Below the pieces are notes generated by a model that was given only the letters and a program-made list of their open reading frames with translations, made no database searches and was not told the origin of the DNA. Source: Pseudomonadota bacterium (GTDB taxonomy: Bacteria; Myxococcota; Polyangia; Polyangiales; Polyangiaceae). From it: DNA of 12,194 nucleotides. Positions 1 to 6,182 of this stretch are shown piece by piece (positions within the stretch are counted from its first letter, which is position 1; the number at the start of each line of letters is the position of its first letter). The stretch covers positions 1 to 12,194 of the forward strand of contig JAEZYO010000681.1 in the NCBI GenBank assembly GCA_023419055.1, written 5' to 3'. Position numbers and translations under genes: made by a program.

Positions 1-377
1 CGCCCTGCAGCGGCTGCCACCGCTCGTTCGATCCGTACGGCATCGCGCTCGAGAACTACGATCTGGTCGGCAAGTTCAGGACCATGGACGAGCAGGGGCG
101 CCCGATCGACGCTTCCGTGACGCTGCCCGACACGGTGGGCGGGGGTACGGCGACCGACGCGGTAGCCGTGGGTCAGGCGCTCGCGACGAGCGGCGCCTTC
201 TCCGCCTGCGTCGCCACCAAGCTCCTCACCTATGCGCTCGCCGAGACCGGCGTGAAGGGCGACAGCTGCGCGACGAAGGTCGTCGCGGATTCTTTCAAGA
301 CGAGCGACCAGTCCTTCTCCGCGCTCGTGAAGGCCGTCGCCATCTCCAAGACTCTCACCCATCGTTCGGGAGGCTGA
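1..377 (+). CDS. DUF1592/DUF1588/DUF1585-family c-type cytochrome-like protein, C-terminal part
   Basis: Only the 3' end is in the window; the frame is open from position 3 to the TGA at 375-377. The first residues carry a CxxCH haem-binding motif (Cys codons at 6 and 15, His at 18), followed by the DPYGIALENYD-type signature that I associate with DUF1588 in planctomycete-type cytochrome (PSCyt/PSD) proteins. The last ~65 residues, with a conserved FSAC...KLLTYAL core and a closing ISKTLTHR stretch, match the DUF1585 pattern. These proteins are normally large, exported and multi-domain (DUF1587-1592-1595-1588-1585), with unknown substrates and suspected redox roles. The stop lies 7 nt before the DUF1552 start, so the two genes form the usual pair. 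The family call is confident; the biochemical role is not known. Confidence 0.85.
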   Translation, partial: PCSGCHRSFDPYGIALENYDLVGKFRTMDEQGRPIDASVTLPDTVGGGTATDAVAVGQALATSGAFSACVATKLLTYALAETGVKGDSCATKVVADSFKTSDQSFSALVKAVAISKTLTHRSGG

Positions 378-384
378 TCAAGTC

Positions 385-1986
385 ATGAGATCTTACCGTT
401 TCGCTCGGCGCTCGTTCCTCGCCAGCATCGGCGGCGCCTTCGGGCTCCGCATCATGCTCGACGACTTCGAGGCCATGGCTCAGGGTGCCACCTCGCCCCC
501 GCGCTTCTTGATGACGCACTGGCCGGTCGGCACCGTCAAATACAAGTTCCTCCCGAACGGCGGAGCCGTGCCCCAGGGCGTCGGCTCGATCACGGAGTTC
601 TCGTCGATCCTGAAGCCCTTCGAAACCGCGGGCCTGAAGGACGACATGTCCCTGATCTGGGGTCTCCGGGACACGGGCAACGCGGGCGGCGGCGGCGGGC
701 ACGAAGCCGGAACCCCGATGACCACGACGGGCACGAGCTGCCCTGGCACTCGGCAGAACGGCGGCGAAGGCGACGACGGCTGCGCCGGCGGCCCGTCTTG
801 GGACCAGATCCTGCTCGAGTCGGTCAAGGATGACGCGACGACCGGAGCGGTGAGCTTGAAGCGCCCGGGCATCGGTTACGCGAACGCGATCTGTGACGAA
901 CGCATCGACTCCCAGGAGACGTCGACCCGCTGCCTCTCGTACGGGTACCAGACCCAGCAGATCCAGTCCGTGAACCCCGGCGGCACGATCACCGAGCACG
1001 TGCCGCTCCTGCCGGAGCTCAGCCCCGCGCAGCTCTACATGAAGCTCTTCACGGGCTTCATGCCTGGGGGTGACAGCCCGGCCAACATGGAGGCCGCGCG
1101 CCGCGCGCTGATGGGCCGGAAGAGCGTGCTCGACTACTGCCTGCGCGAGCTCGATCGCCTGAAGACGGTAGCGCCGGCCGCCGAGGCGCAGAAAATCGAG
1201 ATTCACGCGGAGGTGTGCCGCAAGATCGAGATGCAGGTCTCCGACCTCTTGAACGGTGACATCGTCACCCCGAGTGGTTGCGTCGTGCCCGAGGCGCCCG
1301 ACCCGAACATCGTCGGCGAGAGCGGCTCCAAGTTCGACTACAACAACCCGACGACGAGCACGGCCGACGACGAGATCCACCACGAGATCGGCAAGCTCCA
1401 CGCGGGGATCCTGCTCGCGGCGTTCCAGTGCGACATCATTCGCGTCGGTACCTTCCAGTGGTCCCCGGGGACCAACCACGTGTCCTTCAAGGGACAGTAC
1501 CCGGGCGAGGCGAACTCGATCTACATGCACCACCCGCTGAGCCACCGCATCAACGGCGCGCCGCGTTCGGAGACGTTCGAGGGACCCTCGTCGAACCCCG
1601 ACACGCAGGAGGTCGTCGAGTTCTTGTGCAACGTGCAGACCTGGTACAACGAGAAGACGGCCGAAATCATCAGCATGTTCAAGAACGCCACCGATCCGTT
1701 CGGTGGCAACATGCTCGACAACACCATCATCCCGTACGTCACCGAGGTGGCCGAGCAGAACCACTCGAGGAGCCCGAAGGCGGCCTTCATCTTCGGCGGC
1801 AAATCGCTCGGCATGCAGGGCGGCAAGTACGTCAACTTCGAGAGTGGTCAGGGCAGGCCGCACGTGGACCTGTGGGCGACGATCGCGCAGGCCTACTTCA
1901 AGAGCGACAACCCGATGCAGTACCTCGGCGATCTCGAGTTCGCGAGCAACCCGAGCCCGATCCCCGGCCTCTGGGTCCCCGTCTGA
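385..1986 (+). CDS. DUF1552 (HXXSHH-type) exported protein
   Basis: This encodes 533 aa. The N-terminus has a twin-arginine-like signal (RRSFLAS at residues 8-14, then a short Gly/Ala hydrophobic stretch), so export by Tat is likely. The body fits DUF1552: a GLRDTGNAGGGGGHEAGTP region near residues 93-111, and a C-terminal NHSRSPKAAFIFGGKSLGMQ block followed by GG and a PHVDLW segment. The family motif usually written HxxSHH appears as H383-P-L-S386-H387-R388, with Arg in place of the last His. A Gly-rich insert with Cys119 and Cys133 may hold a disulfide. The start is supported by GGGAGG at 368-373, 11 nt upstream. It sits 7 nt behind the haem-motif gene, its standard partner, and is followed by an intrinsic terminator. 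Function is unknown; the pair probably acts together in the envelope. Confidence 0.9.
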   Translation: MRSYRFARRSFLASIGGAFGLRIMLDDFEAMAQGATSPPRFLMTHWPVGTVKYKFLPNGGAVPQGVGSITEFSSILKPFETAGLKDDMSLIWGLRDTGNAGGGGGHEAGTPMTTTGTSCPGTRQNGGEGDDGCAGGPSWDQILLESVKDDATTGAVSLKRPGIGYANAICDERIDSQETSTRCLSYGYQTQQIQSVNPGGTITEHVPLLPELSPAQLYMKLFTGFMPGGDSPANMEAARRALMGRKSVLDYCLRELDRLKTVAPAAEAQKIEIHAEVCRKIEMQVSDLLNGDIVTPSGCVVPEAPDPNIVGESGSKFDYNNPTTSTADDEIHHEIGKLHAGILLAAFQCDIIRVGTFQWSPGTNHVSFKGQYPGEANSIYMHHPLSHRINGAPRSETFEGPSSNPDTQEVVEFLCNVQTWYNEKTAEIISMFKNATDPFGGNMLDNTIIPYVTEVAEQNHSRSPKAAFIFGGKSLGMQGGKYVNFESGQGRPHVDLWATIAQAYFKSDNPMQYLGDLEFASNPSPIPGLWVPV

Positions 1987-2089
1987 GCTGGAGCGGAACA
2001 TCGACAATCACCCTGGGCGCTTCGACGGCGAGGCGTCGCGTCGTTCTCGTCGCAGTGCTCCTCGGCTCGAAAGCTGAGAAAGGCGCCGC

Positions 2090-2113
2090 CGTGCTCGCGG
2101 AGCACGATTTTTT
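2090..2113 (+). terminator. Intrinsic terminator after the DUF1552 gene
   Basis: A perfect 7-bp stem (CGTGCTC at 2090-2096 pairing with GAGCACG at 2100-2106) with a 3-nt loop is followed by A and then six T residues (2108-2113). It starts about 104 nt after the DUF1552 stop and is the only convincing Rho-independent terminator in the window. It separates the DUF1592/DUF1552 pair from the next gene on the same strand. Confidence 0.85.
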
Positions 2114-2117
2114 CGGG

Positions 2118-2140
2118 AAAATCCGGCGCGAAAAATCCGG
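2118..2140. repeat. 9-bp direct repeat upstream of the coiled-coil gene
   Basis: AAAATCCGG occurs at 2118-2126 and again at 2132-2140, 14 bp from start to start, between the terminator and the promoter-like elements at 2173-2201. It could be a paired activator site or chance in an A-rich island. No regulator is identifiable. Confidence 0.4.
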
Positions 2141-2172
2141 TTCGAGAGCAATCATGCCCGTTTTTCTCGCGC

Positions 2173-2210
2173 TTGCTCCGATCGTCGGCCGGGGCTAGTT
2201 TCCCGGCCGA
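2173..2210 (+). promoter_or_regulatory. Putative leaderless promoter with inverted repeat around the -10
   Basis: TTGCTC (2173-2178) and TAGTTT (2196-2201) are separated by 17 bp, a sigma70-like arrangement. A perfect 9-bp inverted repeat (TCGGCCGGG at 2185-2193, CCCGGCCGA at 2202-2210) brackets the -10 hexamer exactly, and its right arm ends on the A of the ATG start codon. No Shine-Dalgarno sequence lies upstream of that ATG. A start site about 7 nt after the -10 would fall on or next to the ATG, which suggests a leaderless transcript. The repeat could be an operator. As RNA it would form a hairpin only if transcription begins further upstream. Confidence 0.5.
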
Positions 2211-2881
2211 TGAGCGAGGGCGAACTGACCGAGAGCGAAGATCTGGATGCGGCCTGGGACGATGTGCCGCCGCCGTCGTTGCCGATTTCTTCGGCGCCGC
2301 CACCGAGCGTGAGCAAGCTCGAAGGCCCCGAGGAGCTCGATTCCGGCTGGGACGACGAGCCCGAAGCGCCCCGCCAAAAGTATCCGTCTCGTAAACGTCG
2401 CGAACCTGTGGCCGTGGTCCTGGTGGAGCCCGCGGCCGCGGAGGTCAGGCCCGTCGGCCCGAACAAGCGGGAACGGCGGGAGCAGCGTCGGCGCAATCGA
2501 GCTCACGCGGATCAGCGAGAGCGGGAACGCAAGACGCAACGCAAAGTGGAGCGACGAGAAGCGGCGCTGGCAGCTCAAGCAGAGCGAGAGAAGGCCCGAG
2601 CAGAGCTCGAGAAGGCGCGCGCCAAGGCGGCTCGCAAAGCTGCGAAGGCGAAGAAGCAGGCTCGGGCTGCGAACGAGCAAGAGGCTCGCGCGAAGGTCGC
2701 CGACAAGAAGAGCTCCGAAAAAAAGCCCAGCGAGAAGAAGGTAGCCGAGAAGGCGCCGGCCGAGACGCGCTCGCGTGCGATCGTCGAAGCGCCTCGCCGG
2801 GGACCTCACGCGCTCGTCACTGCGGGCGTCGGCTTCGTGTTGTTGCTCGTCGCCGCGCTCTACGCGTTCTTTCTTCGCTGA
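2210..2881 (+). CDS. Tail-anchored Lys/Arg/Ala-rich coiled-coil protein
   Basis: This encodes 223 aa of a family I do not recognise. The N-terminal third is acidic and Pro-rich and carries two copies of one motif: EDLDAAWDDVP at residues 10-20 and EELDSGWDDEP at 41-51. Residues ~78-190 are very rich in K, R, E, A and Q with few hydrophobics, as in a long charged helix or coiled coil. Residues ~202-222 form one hydrophobic segment ending in LR. There is no signal peptide, so the expected topology is a cytoplasmic body with a C-terminal membrane anchor. The basic region could bind DNA, RNA or acidic polymers, but this is a guess. The gene appears monocistronic, behind a terminator and its own promoter, and converges on the LamG gene with only 3 bp between stops. 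The ATG is chosen for the continuous motif-bearing frame. Confidence 0.75.
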   Translation: MSEGELTESEDLDAAWDDVPPPSLPISSAPPPSVSKLEGPEELDSGWDDEPEAPRQKYPSRKRREPVAVVLVEPAAAEVRPVGPNKRERREQRRRNRAHADQRERERKTQRKVERREAALAAQAEREKARAELEKARAKAARKAAKAKKQARAANEQEARAKVADKKSSEKKPSEKKVAEKAPAETRSRAIVEAPRRGPHALVTAGVGFVLLLVAALYAFFLR

Positions 2882-2884
2882 CGC

Positions 2885-3835
2885 TCAGGGACTCGGAAAC
2901 ACGGCCTGCGGCCCCGCCTCGAACGAAACCTCGATTTCGGCAGCGTTGAGCGCCGCGTCGTAGATTCGAAATTCGTGGATGGCGCCCCCGAGCTCGGCGT
3001 CGGTCCCGAACTGCGACTTGCCGAGCCAGTTGTTCACGTCGTTGATCCCCGAGAGCTTGTCGAGGAACGCGACCTGCTTCTCCAGCACGCTGTTCAGGTA
3101 GAGGGACATCGAATCGTTCTGGTCGTCCACCACGAGCGCGACGTGCGCGAGCTCGCCCTCGGGGAGCGCAGTCGTCGCGTCGATGAAGAGCTCCGCCTCG
3201 CCCGCTCCCGACAGGGAAAATGCGGCGCGCAGCATGTCGGAGTAGGCGGCTTTCGGAGTGAGGAACAGGTACGTGTGACCGTTGATAGAGTCGTTCGCTG
3301 CCTGGAAACTATCGCCGAAATCGAAAATGCGTTGCCAGGGGTCGCCCCCCGCCCAGGTGATCCAGACCTCGAACGTGGCGTCGCCGAGGCCGGAAATCAG
3401 GTTATCCGGGAGATCCAGGTACTCTCCGGTGCCGAGGCCGCCGAGCGCGAGCGTTCCTTCCGCGACGAGCTCGGTGCCGATCACGGTGCCGTGTGCGCCG
3501 CCCTTCGAGTCGAGGGCTACCGTGCCCATGCCATCGAAGCTGTAGCGATGGAGCAGGGCATCACTGCGGAGGGTGGCTCCTTCACCCGCTTCACCGCCCG
3601 CGCCCCCTGGCACGCCCGCGTCCGTTCCGCTGCCCGCGTCGCCGCCGACAGCGCTGCCTGCGCTGCCCCCGCCGCCTGCGCTGCTTGCGCTGCCCCCGCT
3701 CCCCCCGCTCCCGCTCGAGTCGCCGGCCTGCCCGCCGCTGGTGCCGGCCTTGCCGTTCCAGCTGATCGCGTCCACCGTTTGAGGCGAGCAGGCGAGGCCC
3801 GAACACACAGAAAAAACCAAGGCGACCCGGCGCAT
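2885..3835 (-). CDS. LamG-domain (concanavalin A-like) putative lipoprotein
   Basis: This encodes 316 aa. An N-terminal hydrophobic signal ends in SGLAC (Cys16), which suggests lipidation; Gly at -3 is off the usual lipobox, so a non-lipidated secreted form is possible. Residues ~28-88 are a low-complexity Gly/Ser/Ala linker of the kind common in myxobacterial surface lipoproteins. Residues ~93-307 resemble a LamG/Laminin_G_3 jelly roll: LLHRYSFDG opening, GGLGTGEYLDLP, ATFEVWITW, HVALVVDD, SLYLNS and IHEFRIYDAALNAAEI. Such domains bind glycans or proteins or act as surface adhesion modules. The ATG overlaps the upstream stop by 1 nt (TGATG) and has GGGAG about 10 nt before it. That choice removes a 32-residue N-terminal extension that would hide the signal. 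It is the last gene of the sigma operon. Confidence 0.8.
   Translation of the reverse strand: MRRVALVFSVCSGLACSPQTVDAISWNGKAGTSGGQAGDSSGSGGSGGSASSAGGGGSAGSAVGGDAGSGTDAGVPGGAGGEAGEGATLRSDALLHRYSFDGMGTVALDSKGGAHGTVIGTELVAEGTLALGGLGTGEYLDLPDNLISGLGDATFEVWITWAGGDPWQRIFDFGDSFQAANDSINGHTYLFLTPKAAYSDMLRAAFSLSGAGEAELFIDATTALPEGELAHVALVVDDQNDSMSLYLNSVLEKQVAFLDKLSGINDVNNWLGKSQFGTDAELGGAIHEFRIYDAALNAAEIEVSFEAGPQAVFPSP
3659..3699. repeat. Direct repeat in the Gly/Ser linker of the LamG gene
   Basis: TGCGCTGCCCCCGC occurs at 3659-3672 and 3686-3699, 27 bp (nine codons) apart, inside a longer imperfect GCTG/CCGC-rich tract (about 3590-3730). It encodes the Gly/Ser/Ala linker. The spacing is a multiple of three, so gain or loss of a unit would keep the frame. 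Confidence 0.6.
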
Positions 3836-4911
3836 CAGAACACCGCTCCCAGGCTCAAGCTCAAGAGCCCCATCGGTGCGCCAGCCTCCGCGATGTCCTG
3901 CTCGTTCACGCGCACGACGGTCTTGGACCACGCCGCCATGAGATTGGCTTCCAGGCTGCAGGATGCGCCGTGAAACGGTTCGAGCCAGAGCCCCGCGCCG
4001 ACCGACGTCAGCCCCGACCAGGTTCGACTCTGGTGCGGCTCATACGGCGCGACCGCGTCACCGTCGACCGCGACGGTGTAGAAACCGTTACCCACCGAGA
4101 GGAGAGGCTGGACGACGAGGCTCGGCAGGAAGCGGATGACGGCGTCGACCGTGGCGTAGCCCTGCTGCGCGCTCACGACTCCGACGGAGTTTTCGATCTC
4201 TGGCTCGCTGCCCATGGCGCTCGCCGAGAGGCGGAGATCGACGGTGAGGGGCGGATCGCCGATCGCAGCTTCCGGGATGCTGGCGCCCACCCGAGCGATC
4301 GGTGTCCAGACCGTCTCGAATCCCCGGAAACCGTGCAATAGACCGAAGCCCACCGAGACCTGCGCGCCTCGGCCGTGGCGCTCGGGCTTCGGCTGTGCAG
4401 GAGGGGTGACGGGCCGCTCCTTGCGCCGGCTCGGCGGGGGATGGCTCTCGCCCGTGACGGACAACTCCGCCAACCGAGCTCGCACGAGCTCGACCGCTTG
4501 AACGGCGAGCCACGACGCCCCCCGGCTGGCGTTGCCCGCCTCCACGCGCAGCCGCTGAACGAAGGTGCGCTGGAGCGAGCGATCCGAAACCCAGAGCTCG
4601 GCCGTGTGCGTTCCGCTGCCCTCCGCGACCTCTTGTTCGACGAGCAGCACGGCCGCCGGGTGCAGATCACGAGCCGAGCTCTCGACCGCGATCTTGGGAT
4701 CCGTGTCGGCTTCCACGGGAACGACATAGAGCTCGAAGCCTGCGGCATCGAGCTCACCGCGCACGCGCGCGAGCACCTCCGCGGCGAGCTCGTTCTCGAC
4801 CGCCGGCTCGAGCAGCACCACGCGATGTCGGTAGTCGGCGCGGGCGGGCGATACCAGCGAGAGAAAGCTGGCGACGGCGAGGACCAGACGTGACGATCGA
4901 AAAGCGCTCAC
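3835..4911 (-). CDS. Secreted or outer-membrane protein with N-terminal alpha/beta and C-terminal beta-rich halves
   Basis: This encodes 358 aa and matches no family I can name. Residues 1-25 form a signal peptide with a clear ARA cleavage site before Asp26. Residues ~29-150 read as an alpha/beta domain (HRVVLLEPAVE, FELYVVPVEAD, AAVLLVEQEV, TAELWVSD, then a long helix to ~150). A Pro/Arg/Lys-rich linker follows at ~157-180. Residues 183-358 alternate in beta-strand fashion and end in Phe (LSLSLGAVF), as in many outer-membrane barrels. The GTG at 4911 overlaps the FecR stop by 4 nt (GTGA) and places the signal at the N-terminus; longer in-frame starts would bury it. The last base pairs overlap the LamG gene start. 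A partner role for the FecR-sigma pair in the envelope is inferred from coupling only. Confidence 0.75.
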   Translation of the reverse strand: MSAFRSSRLVLAVASFLSLVSPARADYRHRVVLLEPAVENELAAEVLARVRGELDAAGFELYVVPVEADTDPKIAVESSARDLHPAAVLLVEQEVAEGSGTHTAELWVSDRSLQRTFVQRLRVEAGNASRGASWLAVQAVELVRARLAELSVTGESHPPPSRRKERPVTPPAQPKPERHGRGAQVSVGFGLLHGFRGFETVWTPIARVGASIPEAAIGDPPLTVDLRLSASAMGSEPEIENSVGVVSAQQGYATVDAVIRFLPSLVVQPLLSVGNGFYTVAVDGDAVAPYEPHQSRTWSGLTSVGAGLWLEPFHGASCSLEANLMAAWSKTVVRVNEQDIAEAGAPMGLLSLSLGAVF

Positions 4912-6179
4912 GGCGCGGGGCGAGTCGTTCCGTGAGAGGCGGTCTCGGCCACGATCTTGCGAGCCGCGGCTGCGTAGGGGCCGTTCGGGTAACGCTCGAG
5001 GTACGCGTCCGCCTCGGGTCGCGCCGCGGCGGCGCCGCGTTGCTGGTACACGAGCATCACCTTGCGGCCGAGCGCTTGTGGCACATACGAGCCCTGCGGG
5101 CTCTCCGCGAGGTAGCGCTCGTACCACTCGAGTGCACCGCCGCCTTCGTCTTCCTTGAGACGACCGAGGAAGAAGGCCGCGTCGCGTGCAGGGCGCGAGC
5201 CCGGGAAGCGCTGCCGCTCGGCGAGCAACGCACGCTGCGCGATCGCTCCGCGCCGGCCGTACCGGGCCGCGTCAGCGAGCGCGGACAGGTCTTCGATGGA
5301 GCTCGAGGCGAAGACTCGTTCGAGTCCCCGTCGCTCGGCCTCGTCGATGACGCCCGCGAAGTCGCCTTGGGCGACCAGCTGGCTCCACGTCGCGCCGCGA
5401 GCATCGGGTCTCCCGGCCATGGCCCGGCTCGTCGGTGTTGCCCCTGGCAGCGGCTCTTCCGCGGCCTGGTCCGCCCGAGTGGGATCGCTCGGAGTCGGCG
5501 GTGGCAGGCCTGCAGTCGCCGTCGTCTGCGCGTCGTCGACGGTGACTCGACCTTTCGCACCGAACATGCGCTGACCGGCGCGAAGGGCGATGCCCGAGCC
5601 GGTGTGCGGCCCCGTGACTACGACGGAGCCGTGCTCCATCTCGAGCTCGAAGCGTTGTTCCGCCTCGATCCAGCGCACGTCGAACGCCGTTCCGGTCACT
5701 CGAACCGTGTACGGACCTGCCTCCACGCTCCAGTTTGCGCCGGGCTTACGGGCAATGGCCACGTGGACCTCGCCCTTGTTCAGCTGCACCCGTCCGCCGC
5801 GCGGGTCCAGGTCGGTGACCCGAGTTTCGCTTCCAGGGGCGAGCGTGACCTCCGAGCCGTCGGAGAAGCGGATGCGCGTGTCCTGGCTGCCGAGCACCAC
5901 ACCGTCTCGACCTTCGAGGCCGTGCGCGACCTCGTACGTCAAAGCGGGCGTCCGCAGCGCAAACCACGAGACGGCGACCAGCAGCGCGGCCGCGGCGGCG
6001 AAACCCGGTGCCCAGACCCAGATCGGACGGAACGTGCGGGACTTCTTCGCGAGCCGCGCCTCCAAACGATGGAAGGTCGCCTGCTCGCGGCGGGGGGGTT
6101 CACCCTGCAAGGTTTCTCGTGCCAGCCGAACGAGTTCGGTCACGGCCCGGTCGTTATCTACGGCGTCGTCGACGCTCAC
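4908..6179 (-). CDS. FecR-family membrane regulator with C-terminal TPR-like region
   Basis: This encodes 423 aa. The cytoplasmic N-terminus (1-~50) is followed by one membrane helix (~53-75) and a periplasmic FecR domain (~100-205: FSDGSEVTLAPGS, GGRVQLNKGEVHV, YTVRVTGTAFDVRW, HGSVVVTG). FecR proteins relay an envelope signal to the ECF sigma factor encoded beside them. After a Pro/Thr linker (~222-255), residues ~265-412 are helical with repeat-like RALLAERQRFPGSRPARDAAFFLGRL and WYERYLAESPQGSY segments, typical of TPR or TolA-binding-protein-like repeats. Most FecR proteins are about 100 residues shorter and lack this. No anti-sigma zinc motif is visible. GTG start with GGAGG 7 nt upstream, 3 nt after the sigma stop; the 3' end overlaps the next gene by 4 nt. 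Confidence 0.88.
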   Translation of the reverse strand: MSVDDAVDNDRAVTELVRLARETLQGEPPRREQATFHRLEARLAKKSRTFRPIWVWAPGFAAAAALLVAVSWFALRTPALTYEVAHGLEGRDGVVLGSQDTRIRFSDGSEVTLAPGSETRVTDLDPRGGRVQLNKGEVHVAIARKPGANWSVEAGPYTVRVTGTAFDVRWIEAEQRFELEMEHGSVVVTGPHTGSGIALRAGQRMFGAKGRVTVDDAQTTATAGLPPPTPSDPTRADQAAEEPLPGATPTSRAMAGRPDARGATWSQLVAQGDFAGVIDEAERRGLERVFASSSIEDLSALADAARYGRRGAIAQRALLAERQRFPGSRPARDAAFFLGRLKEDEGGGALEWYERYLAESPQGSYVPQALGRKVMLVYQQRGAAAARPEADAYLERYPNGPYAAAARKIVAETASHGTTRPAP

Positions 6180-6182
6180 TCG

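Noticed and set aside
355..2007. Long minus-strand open frame (550 codons) opposite the DUF1552 gene
   Set aside because: It is an antisense shadow of a well-supported gene; the translation is Arg/Val/Leu/Asp-rich with no family pattern, as expected for high-GC DNA read on the wrong strand.
3590..3730. CRISPR-like or intergenic repeat array
   Set aside because: The repeats are short, irregular and lie within a coding linker of the LamG lipoprotein.
4912..5127. N-terminal extension of the secreted-protein frame into the FecR gene
   Set aside because: The extra 72 residues are Arg-rich shadow sequence and would bury the signal peptide; GTG at 4911 with the GTGA overlap fits better.
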